Shown: positions 24,477-36,874 of the stretch, in pieces
Layout: each line of letters opens with the position of its first letter
How positions within the stretch are numbered: the stretch's first letter is position 1
Source: Symsagittifera roscoffensis
Lineage: Eukaryota; Xenacoelomorpha; Acoela; Convolutidae
DNA length: 64,000 nucleotides
Direction of reading: 5' to 3'
Assembly (NCBI RefSeq): GCF_963678635.1
Contig: NC_087065.1
Location: 51,773,858-51,837,857 of the forward strand
Translations under genes and position numbers: made by a program
Notes under the pieces: model-generated
Seen by the model: only the letters and a program-made list of their open reading frames with translations
The model's database searches: none
What the model was told of the DNA's origin: nothing

Positions 24477-25332
24477 TGTGCCAGTCGGTCATATCTGGAA
24501 GTTTGACCTTGAGGAATACGAAATACGTAGTTTTGGTATGAAGTTTAATTTTTCAACTGAAAACATCAGAAATAAGATCAGAACGACCGAATTGCAAAAG
24601 CGGGAAAGTGACAGAAAAAACAGCGGGAAATTGCTATTCGCAATTTCCGAGATTCTAGTAAAAAACACGAGAGTAGAGCTGTCCTATCTTGATATAGGAG
24701 ACAGAGTGATTACGAAAGAACATCGAAATTCAGCTGAACGAGAGTGAACCTTCAGTGGAAAGGTAGACAACTGAAGTATCCCAATGGTTCAGACCCAAAA
24801 CTGTATTCTCAAGTTAAAACTCATTTCCTTTGATTGGAACTGATTGATAGCAAACTTCTCGAGTTATATTCAATCATATTTATGCTAGAGTTATTAATTA
24901 GCTTAATTACCCTGATTCTCAAGTGTGCTGCGATGTGAGTACCTAATTTAATTTTCCCGAGTGTATTTTGTGATAAGTATGTTGAAATAAGGCGAGTTTT
25001 AGGTTGATCCATCTGAAATGGATCAAAGTTCCACTGTCCAATAAAAAGTAACTTAACGGATTGTTCCGACCCTATTTTTAACGGCGTTCGTTTATTTTGG
25101 GTATTTTGAGACCTAAGTATGGGGACGTTCTTATTTTCTAGAGTGGGGGGTATTTTGGTAGTGGCCTTTAAGCTGTAACGGGTCCTTGTCTCATGTCGCA
25201 AGTGAACCGAATTGGCTCCGACCGTTTTGAGGTAGAAAAGCACAAGAGATAGTGTCCCTGACTCCTGAGCCAATGGTTATAGGGCCTGTTTTTCTTAAGC
25301 CTCATATGTGACCGAAGTAGGCGACTATTACA
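24477..25332 (+). repeat. Element 2 5' LTR (856 bp)
   Basis: Starts TGTGCCAGTCGGTCATATCT and ends GACTATTACA. The equivalent start and end occur at 41,940/45,747 and 46,743/47,624. It contains a 9-bp-stem hairpin (25,004-25,026) directly before an AATAAA signal (25,040-25,045). No convincing primer-binding site adjoins the end; see the rejected items. Confidence 0.8.
25004..25026 (+). promoter_or_regulatory. LTR hairpin before the polyadenylation signal
   Basis: TTGATCCAT, loop CTGAA, ATGGATCAA: a perfect 9-bp stem, 13 bases before AATAAA. It is conserved at 45,425 and 47,295, and with another loop in the inverted copy (about 22,270). It probably shapes 3'-end formation or the R region of the element RNA (inference). 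Confidence 0.55.
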
Positions 25333-25836
25333 TAGTGTTTTTATGGCGCTCCTGGGTCTTTTTACGACATCATGACTACGGAGTCGAACCCACTTGACAC
25401 AGCTCCGGGCTACATGTCCATTCTAGAGAACCGGTGGTACGGTTCAGCGGGAACGTGTAAACCTTCCGGCTGTACCGTGATAGCTTTTTAAGAAAACTCG
25501 AGAAAATTTCCTGGTACGCTCTCCGAACGAGGCTTAGCTAACCGAGTAAAGGGGGTAACTAGGGGGACAAAAACACGAGCAAAAAGACAAAAAGCGAAAC
25601 AAAAACAAGAAAAAAGAATAGAAAAAGGAACAAAAACCATAAAACAAAAAATGACAGTGACTTTGACACCAGATTAGTTGGATCAAACCTTTATATTAAT
25701 TAAATAGTATACACATACTGTTTTATAAGACCGATCATTTCGATCAACCTAGCAATCTAATCCAGCAACCTCAATAAGGTGACCGAGTGGGGGCGTTGTT
25801 AAGGGTTTTCAGATAGCCTGCAACTTAGCTGGACAA

Positions 25837-26043
25837 CTAGGAGACTTGACTGGAAGAGGTGACCAGCCGAGTGAGAAAGTGGTTCACAAGGATTGAACTG
25901 AACCACTAGGAGACTTAACTGGAAGATGTGACCAGCCGAGTGGGAAAGTGGTTCACAAGGATTGAGCTGAACCGCTAGGAGACTTGACTGGAAGCGGTGA
26001 CCAGCCAAGTAGGATTGTGGTGCTGATGACAAGTGCAGTGCAC
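25837..26043 (+). repeat. Three 69-bp tandem units in the leader
   Basis: Units begin CTAGGAGACTTGACTGGAAG-like at 25,837, 25,906 and 25,975, exactly 69 bases apart. Element 3 has three at the same spacing (48,125, 48,194 and 48,263). As 69 is divisible by three, the array is open in some frames and yields spurious ORFs on both strands. Confidence 0.85.
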
Positions 26044-26925
26044 GTCAAGGAGACAACCAGCACGAGCAGAGCAACAAGAGAGGACGGAGGCGTTCTCAAG
26101 TTGGTCAAACGGGTATCGTTAAAATCCACATTACATTATAGGAGTTAAGTGTAAAATTGGATAAGCGGAACCCCTTTGTTTTGAGGAAGTTTTTACTCAA
26201 GCAGGCCTGGAAACAGGTCTACGGTTTTCTCTCGAGAGGTTTAGCACCCGGCGCTTAAGGGAATTTTCGGCTAAAGAGGGGGCTAAAGAGGGGGGAGGTT
26301 AGAAGGGGGGCTGGTTAGGTTAGAGGTTGGTGGTTGTAAAGTGTAAAAAGGGAGGAAAAACATTAGAGTAACTAATTGATCGGCATCCTCGATTTAGTTA
26401 CATTAGATTCTTAAACGCGTCAGTTATAAGAATCGAATATCCAAATTTAACATCGAATTGAGGTAGGTACCCTGGTCGGATCGGTAGGGGGGCACGGACA
26501 TAGACAGTTTTTGTGATAACCCATAAAATCGTTAGCAGGGGGGAGGAAAACGCGTGGCAATCGGGTACCAGGCGTTTTTTTTTTTCAGAAAAAGGTTGAC
26601 ATCTGTTAGCTTTGAGTTTTAGGTGGGTTCATCTCTGTTTTTATAATTTTCCTGTTTAAATTTTTACGTTTTGGTGAGAATTTGTTATTGGTATTTGAAC
26701 GAACAGGTGATCACAAAATACCTGCGAAGAAGTTGGGTTTCAAATTGCCTGAAACAACGAAAGGGAGATAAATACAGGGGGGTCAGTATTTGAAGATTTT
26801 GGCCATTAAGATAGGGTTTTTAGGAAAATTTTTAATAGAGCTCAAGGGGTGGTACACGGTACAGTGGTTCAAGAGTCCCCACAACAAAGAGGAAGATATC
26901 CTACTATCCAGACACTTGGTGACAA

Positions 26926-27350
26926 GTCTTGGGACAGTGGCCTTGGGACAATGGTCTTGGGACAGTGCAGTCTTGGGACGGTGCGGTCTTGGGACACTGG
27001 TCTTGGGACAGTGGTCTTGGGACACTGGTCTTGGGACAGTGGTCTTGGGACAGTGGTCTTGGGACAGTAGTCTTGGGACAGTAGTCTTGGGACAGTAGTC
27101 TTGGGACAGTAGTCTTGGGACAGTAGTCTTGGGACAGTAGTCTTGGGACAGTGGTCTTGGGACAGTAGTCTTGGGACAGTAGTCTTGGGACAGTAGTCTT
27201 GGGACAGTAGTCTTGGGGCAAGGGTCTTGGGACAGTGGTCCTGGGACACTAACAAGAAGTACTGGGACAGCACCGAGTAGTCTTGGGACAGTGGTCTTGG
27301 GACACTAACAAGAAGTACTGGGACAGCACCGATTATTCTTGGGACAAGAG
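26926..27350 (+). repeat. 14-bp minisatellite in the element 2 leader
   Basis: Repeats of GTCTTGGGACAGTG with GTAG/CACT variants. They are regular to about 27,240 and then interspersed with AACAAGAAGTACTGGGACAG segments. It lies 300-700 bases before gag. Element 3 has a longer array at the same place. Confidence 0.9.
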
Positions 27351-27635
27351 AGAGAAAGCTTGGGACAGTACGTAGAGGTGTTGGGACAGCACGAAGAAGT
27401 GGTGTGACGGTACTAAAGGGTCTTAAGACAGGTCGAAATAACTGAATCAAAAGCAATAGGACTAGTCGGAACGTTAAATCGCGATAGATCGGATACTGTT
27501 GGGATCACGAATTGGTAAAATTTGAATAAATCTTATTAGGAACAGGAAAGTAGTTTTTCTTTTTATTATAAATTTTTTATTATTCTTAGAATAGGATTTT
27601 GTAAATAGCAATACTGTGAGAAGAATCAATTGTAA

Positions 27636-30600
27636 ATGAGACGGAGCAGGGTACCGGTAGCTGAAAAAAGAGCTACAGAATCAAAGACAAAATATAACTC
27701 GTCGCTACGAAAAATGACATCGGTTGGCCCAAGAATAACAAAGGAGAATTTTTCAGTTAGAATGGTCAACAAAAGGAGTACTAGAGATAACAAGACAAAA
27801 GAGGGCGCGGAAGGGAAACAAGCGGAACCCGCCAACGAGATTGACCTAGAAACACCAGACCAGAGTGTGGATGAGGTGGAGAAGAAGACGACGGAGTCGA
27901 CACCGATGCCGAATGCAGAGGAGCTAAATCAAAAGTCGATGGAGTTCTCGCCGATAGACACTGTGGAGGACACAACAGGCAACACGCCAGAAACAGTAAA
28001 GGACGAGTCTCAAGTAAAAAGAACGTCATTTACTGAAAGGTTGGCAATGATGGTCGGGATGAAATCAAGAGACATAGTGACGGAGGAACCGAAAACCGAG
28101 AAAGGTAAAACATTTGGAACAGTTTCCTTGAAAACGACTGTGACCAACCAAGACGAAGACCAAGTTAAACAGGAAGCAGCAGCCAACGGCAGGGCAACAG
28201 CTGACCATGAAACAACAACTTCTCTTGAGCTGGGCGATCTGATGGCGAAGCTAGATCAGATCGACAAGAGACTAAAGCACAGCGAGGAGGATAGAGAGGC
28301 GATAAAGAAAGAATTAAGATACAACAAACACGAGTACCTGGACAACTATTTCAATCTGGCGAAAGCTTCAGCAGATGTCAGACAAAGTAGATGCCACTGA
28401 TGGAGAGCGAGGCAAGAACATCAAAAAAGACATGCAAGAGATGAAGGAACGGTATGACGCAGTGAACAGCCAGTTGTGGAGTCTGGAAACGAGAATCGTC
28501 ACAATGAGTAGGGACCAGGCTGAGAGTTCATGTGCAATACAGGCAAAACTAGACGCCATCTTGAGAAACTCTACGTCACAGGACAGGCCGGCAGCGGATC
28601 GAACGCAAGGCAACAGAGTTGACTTCGTGGAACCACAACGGAACAAACGGCAATCAACACCTTTTACCATTACCCCGGGATGCGGCGAGCGCAGCACCGG
28701 GGGGGGGGGGCAAAGCAATTATGAAAAGTGGAACAGCAAATACGACGAGTGGTCCAGGGGATTCCACGACTCACAATAACGTGGGACCGGATTCTATGAC
28801 GTGGGCAAGCACCTGGGAGATGATGAACTGACACTAGAGGCCTTCGCCACGAGGAACATCGACTCGACTGACAAATCAGGTAGCAAATCCAGGAAAACTT
28901 TCAAAAAACCGAAAGAATTCAAGGTTGATTCAGATACTTGGGTAGAAGTCATGAGATTACACTTGGAACAAGACAACTTGAACGATGAGAGACAAGCATG
29001 CACAGCGATACTCAGCAACTTAGAAGGCACGGCGTTGAAATGCGTGGTTGCGAAGAAGGAAGAGGAACGCGACACTGCGGATAAAATCTTCGAGATATTG
29101 TTGAATCGATTCGGGTCAGGCATGAAGGGTCATCAAGCGATGATGCTATTTGAAAAGAGAAGGCAAAGGGACGATGAATCGATTGATCGGTTCCTAGATG
29201 ATCTCGAGAGCTTGAGACGAAGAAGTGATCCGGAGGAGTCAACGAACAGAAGAAACTTTAGCATCGCCTCAAAGTTCATTGATGGGGTAAAAAGTGATGA
29301 CTTGAGAACAATGTTAGCAACGTACTACACATTGTCGAAAGACAATGCACCGACTCCAGAAGAGATGAGACAGAAGTCAAGAGAGTACATGTTAATGAAG
29401 CCCAAGAAATACACATATTCGGAAAACAGGAACATGCAAGGGGGGAGCCAACCACAAAGGTCGTCATGGTACAAGCCTAGAGATGACATGGACAAACGTA
29501 GATCATGCGCGAACTGCGGGTCAGCTGATCATCACGTGGCGGATTGCACAACATACAAGCAGGGCATGAAGAGTCTGGGATATGCATCAGATGAGGAAGA
29601 TATGAGCCTAATGGAGGAACACGAGTACTATAGCGGCTTAACCATCAAAATATGTGCAAGATGCTTCTTCTGCAATCAGGAGGGGCACTTCAGGATGGAC
29701 TGTCCTTTGTTTTGGGAGGCAGTCAAGAACCAGAGTCACCCCAAGCATAAATTGGTATTAGCGGCGGTGCAGAATCAGAGAAATAGACAAACTGAGTTTG
29801 AAACAAAAAACTTGGAAGCATCGAGTACGGAACTGCCAACGAAGACAAGGAAGGCTGTAACGCAAGTTGATAGTGCGATAGAGGCCACGGCCAGGAATGC
29901 ACTAGAGATAAATTATGAGAAAGCGGCGTCAGAGACGATTAACAAGGTGAAACAGGACCTAGCGACGAAGGAAATAGAGCAACGGTTGAAGCAAGAAATC
30001 GACAGACAGAGATAAAACGAGACGTTAAGTTGCTCGGTGCCAGTGCCAGAAGCTGTGGCAGGGTCGACAAAGAGTGGAAATTGCAACACACTGAAAATGG
30101 TTACGGGAAAGCCATTCCGCATAACGAAAATCGGAGCCAGGATAAGGTCAATAATCACTGTAGGTGGCCATGAGGTGACAAGGAACTTAAGCGAGCCCAG
30201 CGACCAGACAATAATGCACATCGACGTATACGCAGATTACTTGAGTGCGATAAGCCCACAGACGACTTCTAGAGCCTTGAGGGTGCTACTCACGAGAGGG
30301 GGTAGCAAGTCGGTACGTGTTGATAACAGGTACACAGAAGCTTATGGTCCACATGAGGTGATTCTAAATATAGATGGATTCAACATCTATACGAAAACAA
30401 TGATAACATGTGATGAAGATCTAATTGGGCAAATCTACGTGGGAAAAGAAGACTTGAAAGTGAGACCGATTGGACACTGCGCCATGCTTGAGGAAGATGC
30501 AATGCACATCGGGACAGAGGCAGATGTGACAGCACATGTGCTTGACATAAGTGGCAAGAAGACTCAGTTGCGTGGGTTACTCGATACTGGAGCAGTATTG

Positions 30601-33600
30601 AGTGTAATACCAATCGAAACTTGGGAACGAATGGGCTTCAACAAAGATGACTTGATAGACTCGAGAATACGGTTGTCAGCTGCTAACAAAGGGGCGCTGC
30701 GGGTGCTAGGCAGAACATCAATAATAGCCCTAAATCTGGGGGAACGCAATCTGTGGATGAGTTTTCTTGTGGTAGAAAACCAAGATGAGTCTGACGAGTT
30801 CATTTTAGGCAGAGGCTTCATCAGGAACTTCGACGTAACAATTGATTTGAACAATGCGATATTCAGGATACGGAACCCGGATAGGAGGTACGCAATTAAA
30901 CCGGTAAATTTAATAATAGCAAATGAAAATAAAGCACCGGTATTCTTGAGTAGGAGGGTGAGGCTGAAGGCGAACGAAGCGGCAATAGTAAGCTTCCGAA
31001 TGAAAAATTACAATGAACTAAGTGATAACAAGCAAGTATGCATAGTCCCGAATCCTAATAGTCAAAGTGCTGCTGTTTTAGGAAGATCCTTCTCGATAAC
31101 CAAGAGCGGTCTCTGCGTGTCTTGTTGAATACTCTTGATATACCCATCACGATACTGAGGGGGAGGAAGCTGGGATATGATCTACCCATTAAAACTCGAT
31201 ATGAAATGAAGTTTTATCTGAAAATTCAAAACAAAATGAAGTTGTTGATTGTCCCAATCATAGGCACAAAATTTGTATCTTGAGACGATTGAAGAAAATA
31301 AAAGGTTCATCAGGTCTTGTGAAATCACTTAAGTCAGAGACAGACGATGGGCTATCGAGCTGTTCGAATTTTCCGGAACGGCCCACACTAGATGAAATGC
31401 AGAGTGATAAACCGGTCCTACCGGAGTTCGAACATTTAAGGAGCAAGATGACGGACGAACAGCTCGAAGCCATCAAGGACGTACTAGAGCGGAACGAGGA
31501 GGTTTTTTCGAGACATAAGGCAGATATCGGGAGTTGTAATTTTGTTGAGCATAAAATAGAACTTGAGGAGAATGCGGTACCACACAGGGAGGGGGCGAGG
31601 CGCATGACCCCACACAAATCAGAGGCATGTAGGAAAGAAATAGAGACATTACTAGAGTATGACATGATAGAACCATCCAAGTTACCGTGGGCGTGTGGAG
31701 TAGTGATGGCCAAAAAGAAAGGCGACCAATTGAGGTTTTGCTGTGACTTTTGGTATCTGAACTCCGTCACGGTGAAGGATGCCTATCCCATACCTAGGAT
31801 TGACGAGAGCCTCTCGAAGTTAGGTGACACAAAATTTTTTACGACTCTTGATATAGGTTCGGCCTTCTGGCAGGTCCCGCTGAGGAAGCAAGACAGGGAC
31901 AAAACAGGGTCCGCTTGCGAGTTGGGGCTGTTTCAATGGAAACGGATGCCGTTTGGTCTTTGCAATGCCACAGCTACATTTCAACGGTTGATGGCACATG
32001 CGCTGATTGGTGTGACAAAGAAGTACGACAATCTGGTAATGTGCTATGTGGATGACGTAGTAATAGCGACGCCCACACTAGAAGATCACATCGAACGACT
32101 GGACGAGGTGTTTGCATGTATGAAGAGCTCGGGGCTAAAGTGTAAGCCATCAAAGTGCGAGATACTCAAGGATTCGATAAAATACTTGGGTAGGATGGTG
32201 GACAGGATGGTAGGATGCAGTAGAAGCAGTTCTAACTTGGAAATCGCCAAAAACGGAACACCAGTTGATGAGCTTCCTGGGTTTTGCGAACTACGACAGG
32301 GAATTCATCAAGGGCTATGCGGACAAGGTATACCCGATGCAAAAATTAATGAGACACAAAGGCAAAAAGTTCACATTGAACAACGCAGCAGAAGAATAAT
32401 TCCAGAGAATAAAGAAAGAGTTGTGCGAGGCACCGGTGTTAGGGATGCCAACAGAAAAAGGATGTACGTGTTGGATACGGATGCGTCGGTAGTCGCAATT
32501 TCTGGAATTCTCCATCAAGAACAAGAATGGAACGGGAAGACAGTCTTAAGACCAATAGCATACGGGAGCAAAGTCTTGAGTTATACGGAAATGAAGTACG
32601 GGGCACCGAAAGCAGAGATGTTCGCGGTGGTTACTTTTGTCGAGAAATACAGAGCGTACTTAGGCAGTGAGCCATTTATGCTGCGGGTCGACAACAGGGC
32701 ATTCAGCTGGCTGAAGACGTACTCGATGGACCAGAGCTACATTGGAAGATGGATAGTTCGCCTGGATGGGTACATGATAATTGAGCATAGAACAAGGGAC
32801 AAACATCAGAATGCCGATAGCTTGAGTAAGAAGACGGAGTTCTACGAAAGACAGGAACAGAGGGAGGCGGATAGGCCCGAAATCAAAGATGGCTTCTCCT
32901 TCATGGACAAAGAAACGTATGACAGTCTTCCACTCACGAGATGGCTAGACAAATCAGGCAAACCGATAGAAGATCACCCCGAATTATCAGAAGAGCCTCC
33001 AAAGAAAACAATCTTGAAGAAGACCCGAGGAATGCCGATAGAGATTATGCTCAAGTCAAAAATTGTGAGAGAGACGCTCAAGGCAAAAGGCTATGATCTC
33101 AACCAGGTGGAAACGGGAGATACTCAGATAGATGAAGACTTGTGGAGATTACTTGAGAAACTGGCAGATGATAAACCCGTGAACGAAAGAAAGGGTAGGG
33201 AGGAACCGGAAGTCACGATACTGCAAAGGAATGAAACAGTTGGCAACGCAGACTCTTTAAAAGTAAGCAATACTGATGGCAAAGAAGTCGTGCGGTCACT
33301 GGTTGAAAAAATCCCCGAGAACATACTTGAGCGGACTCAGGTTAGGAAAAAGAAAGTGGCATTTAAGGAAGCAGCTAAACACCTGGGACTAGGTCAAGAG
33401 TCCGGGGAGTGGTTCACGTCCACGGAGGAAGAAGAAACCGGAGAAGAGAAATTGTCCGGGTGTGAAGTATGGGAGGAAGATTCGGAAAAGAGCAGCGATG
33501 ATCAGGATAGTCTATGCATGATACTGGCAGAGGAGAAGATGAGACACCGCGACAGGGAGCTACAAACAGATCCCTCCTCAGGAACGTACAACTCGGGTTG

Positions 33601-36395
33601 AACAAGAAGAACAAGGAGGTGATGAACTTGAGAAAATTGCGGTATCGAGGAAACCATTCAGGGAACTATCGTGCAACTCAAATGTCAGAACAAATCTGGT
33701 GCCAGAAGATGATACGAAGATCGTGAAGAGGATAATATGCGTAAAGCTGAAGGATGACATCCACAACCCTGGGGAAATTAATGGACAGATCATGGCACTA
33801 AAGGAATATGTCAAAGCGAGATATAGGCTGTCGGACCTGATAAGGGCCCAAAAGGATGACAATATGACGAGTAACCTCTCCAAATGGATCCGGACGGGGT
33901 CCAAGGAGAAAGGGGACCTGGAGGAAGACAGCTACAAGATCTTGAGCCAGTTCTACAAAGAAAGAAAATATTTACTCTATCATACAGCTGATGGGGTGGT
34001 AGCGTGCAAAAGAAAAGTTGATGAGAAGATATTACACAAGCACAACCTCATCATATTACCACAATTGTATCAGACGGAAGTGTTATTCAGATCGCACGAT
34101 CAGATGGGGCACCAGGGGATAGACAAAGAGCAACAGAGGATACTTCACAGGTTTGACTGGCCAGGATTAAGGAAAGCTTGCGAGAGATGGGTGAATGCAT
34201 GCATGGCATGCCTGCAAGTAAAAGACCCAAGGAAAATGAAGTTCCCACTCAAATCCGTTGAAAGCTCGGAATTTAATGAGGTGGTGCAGATAGACCATCA
34301 AAACATCTGCATGACAGAGTCGGGATATAACCAGATACTGGTTATAATAGATCACTTCACAAAGTTGGCAGAAGCGGTCCCGTGTCAGACAGCCTCAGCA
34401 GAGGAGACTTGTGACCACCTGATAACGCATTGGATATCACGATATGGTTGTCCAATGACTTTTCAGTCAGACAACGGCAAAGCCTTTGTGGGGGACTTGA
34501 CAAATGAATTGATGAAGAGGTCTCATATTGCTCAAGCACACTCGACAACTTACCATCCTCAGACCAACGGGCTGGTAGAGAGACAAAATAGAACGTTGGT
34601 GAACATGCTGAGGGTATACTGCTCAAGATACATGACGGACTGGGATAAATATCTGCCGCAAGTCGTAGGGGCGTACAACAGTACGCAACACTCAACAACG
34701 GGTATCAGTCCTTTCATGATGTTGACGGGCGCAATGCCCCTGACATTCTTTTACCCGGAATACGAAGGGAAGAGGACGTCGCCTCAAGCTTACGTGAAAG
34801 AAGCGATCAGGAGGCAGCAGGAACTAAACGAGCTCTGCAGGAGCACTGCGCAAGCACAAATGAGACAGCGCAAGAAATATGATGAAAAGATACTACAGGC
34901 GAAGCCATATGAAGTGGGCCAGTACCTGTGGGTCTTCCAGAATGTCATACCGCCCAAAGGGACAAAGAAACTACTTAAGAAATGGAGGGGACCATTCATG
35001 ATAACGGAAGTACACCAACAAGAACGGTTCTACCGCTTGAGCACGGGGAGAGCAGCTTATTATGAAAATCTGAAGCCTCACGTTCCATCCCCAGAGGACT
35101 GGTGTATCCCACCGGACATGGAGGGACTGGAGTACCTACTGGTGGAGCCAGCGTGTGAAGTGAACGAAAAAGGCACCAGAGAGAAAAATGATGGCAACGA
35201 GAACTTGAGTTTGGATGACAATGAAAAGATTGAAGCGGACTCTGAAGCGGAATCCTTTGTTGAAGAAGACTGGAACGATCCGGAGCAGGGAGAGGTGCCG
35301 AAGTGGACAGAACCAGACTTAACAATACCAGCGGGGGCTAGGATTGGCAATCGCAAACGGACAGGCATGAGGTACAACAGGTACGGAGATGATTTCTTGA
35401 TTGTTAAGATACAGCCCGATGAACTAAGCGAAGAGCTACTAAGTGTGGGCGAACTAGAAGCCGACAGCGAATGGCAAATTATCAATGATAATGATCACTA
35501 CCCGCAGAAAGACTACTCGACACCAGAACGAGAGACAGATTTTGAACAGAGCGAGATAGAGAGGAGGGAGAATACGGACTTGAGAATATTAGAATGGATG
35601 CGCGATGTCAAGAATGGAAGCGGCGAAGGACAAAGCGTCCAACAAGTCGACGTGTCAGCGGGAAAGCACATGAAAACCGATGATCCCCTCTTCGGCTGGA
35701 CAGCAACAGACAGGCCGCTCGAGATTCCACCAGATAATTTGGACCCAGCACCATCGACGGGGACATCGATAAGTATTTTTGTCCGGGGAGTGGGGGTAGG
35801 ACTTACCCACACCAAAAATTTGATGATAAAGAAACTCAGGGAAGTAAGAGAAACGAGCGAACTGGAACTTGATTGGGAGGAGGCTGAGCCTACCATAGGA
35901 CGGAATTTCAAAACGAAGTTTGAAATACCCAACGAATACTCGGAGAACATCCTGATAACGGATAGCGACTTCATTCTGTCGGACAGGACTAGCGCAATCT
36001 GTATCACGGCGGACATGAGTTTCAAATCAAGACTGGAGGCCGACTTCAAGAGAGAATACCAGAACGTGGAGTTTCTATTCAGACAGAGACCGGGGCTGGG
36101 AGGAATGGCTGCGCTTCGACCATCAGTAGCACAAGTCCCAGGCAAATACCTGTGCTTCTTAGTGACGAGGGTCAGTGAGAGGAACACGAGCGATCCTGAA
36201 CACGTGATGTTGGCACTGACGAGACTGCGAGACTTCATGATCGAAAGAAGAATAACGGAAGTCTCAATGCCGGTCTATGACCCGAACAGGGGCAAGTTGA
36301 GCCCAAGGGAACTATATGCTATTCTACACGTGGTCTTCGCAGAAACGGAGATAATGGTACATCTGCACAAGAAATACTACTTGAGTATCGCCTGA
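27636..36395 (+). pseudogene. Element 2 gag-pol (multiply broken)
   Basis: Collinear with the intact 2,935-residue ORF of element 3 from the same ATG. Breaks by comparison: a 14-base deletion near 28,375; a run of 12 G near 28,700 with a frame change; an in-frame TAA at 30,013; a 4-base loss near 31,112; an out-of-frame stretch about 32,200-32,460 that is later restored, scrambling the end of the reverse transcriptase; and a stop/frameshift near 33,600. Still legible are both CCHC knuckles (29,500-29,700), the DTGA protease (30,580), YVDD (32,045), the RNase H TDAS and the integrase D,D,E. The macro-like C-terminus is intact and similar to element 3. Confidence 0.9.
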
Positions 36396-36874
36396 GTCGG
36401 GTACATGGGGGTCTCGAGTTGGGCATGAAGGGATCTCAAGTTAGGTATTGGGGCACGGAACAGGTAAAAGGATCTTAAATGTGATTGGCATGACAATTAA
36501 ATTTTAAATGACTGACGGTGCTAAAACATAAAATGAATCTGCATGCTCTTAGAAAATTTCCAATTGAATTATTTTAGTAGAACGAAAGGATAAGGTTTTA
36601 ACTATAATAATGGGGGGGTTTAGGTTAGGAACATGGCATCTTAGTCTAAAGATCAAGTTTTATTTTCAGATTGATTTGGTAAAGTCAAGTTGACTACTCA
36701 ACTATACTCAACTGAAAGAGACAAGAAGGTCTTCAACAAACCCAGAGTCAGCAACATTTGCAAAAGTTGTTTCTCAAGTTGGTACGGTAATTCTCAAGTT
36801 GGTACGGTAATGCTCAAGTTGGTACGGTAATTTTCAAGTTGGTACGTGTGCAAGATCATCTAGAGATTGTAAAA
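36396..36874 (+). promoter_or_regulatory. Inter-ORF region with a splice acceptor and 20-bp repeats (element 2)
   Basis: Contains TATTTTCAG (AG at 36,668-36,669), a good nematode-type 3' splice site about 205 bases before the second ORF, and four 20-bp units of TCAAGTTGGTACGGTAATTC type from 36,772. Element 3 has both at equivalent places. Confidence 0.55.

Larger units (their letters stand above)
20800..26580. repeat. Large imperfect palindrome, centre near 23,660
   Basis: The left arm (20,800-23,460) and right arm (23,870-26,580) are reverse complements of each other with much divergence. Paired landmarks give nearly the same midpoint: 22,836/24,477 (LTR start), 23,037/24,266 (GTAACGATTnnnCAGC-type segment), 23,290/24,040 (GATGGAT hairpin segment) and 20,938/26,461 (ACCTACCT versus AGGTAGGT). 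The arms cover leader and LTR of the giant element and extend inward through about 0.6 kb not present at the other LTRs. The central 0.4 kb is single copy. Divergence rules out a simple assembly artefact. Confidence 0.75.
25333..27635 (+). other. Element 2 leader (5' untranslated region)
   Basis: A 2.3-kb region between the LTR and gag with no credible gene. It contains the 69-bp tandem repeat, a purine stretch with several runs of five or six G (26,276-26,312), a 3' splice-site-like TTTTTTCAG (26,580-26,588) and the 14-bp minisatellite. Segment order matches element 3's leader. Confidence 0.75.

Noticed and set aside
25343-25360. TGGCGCTCCTGGGT after the LTR as primer-binding site
   Set aside because: It starts with TGG as a binding site should, but lies about 11 bases after the LTR end and I could not match it to a known tRNA 3' end. 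Left as a weak candidate only.
20800-26580. Palindrome as an assembly artefact
   Set aside because: The arms are too diverged for an artefactual inverted join of one sequence.
28699-28710. Run of 12 G in element 2 gag as a programmed frameshift site
   Set aside because: It is absent from intact element 3, which needs no frameshift. It is a mutation or sequencing error in a dead copy.
35513-36238. Long minus-strand frames under gag-pol (for example 241 codons here, 209 at 58,305, 234 at 53,673)
   Set aside because: Shadows of the purine-rich sense ORF; codon choice there avoids stops on the opposite strand.
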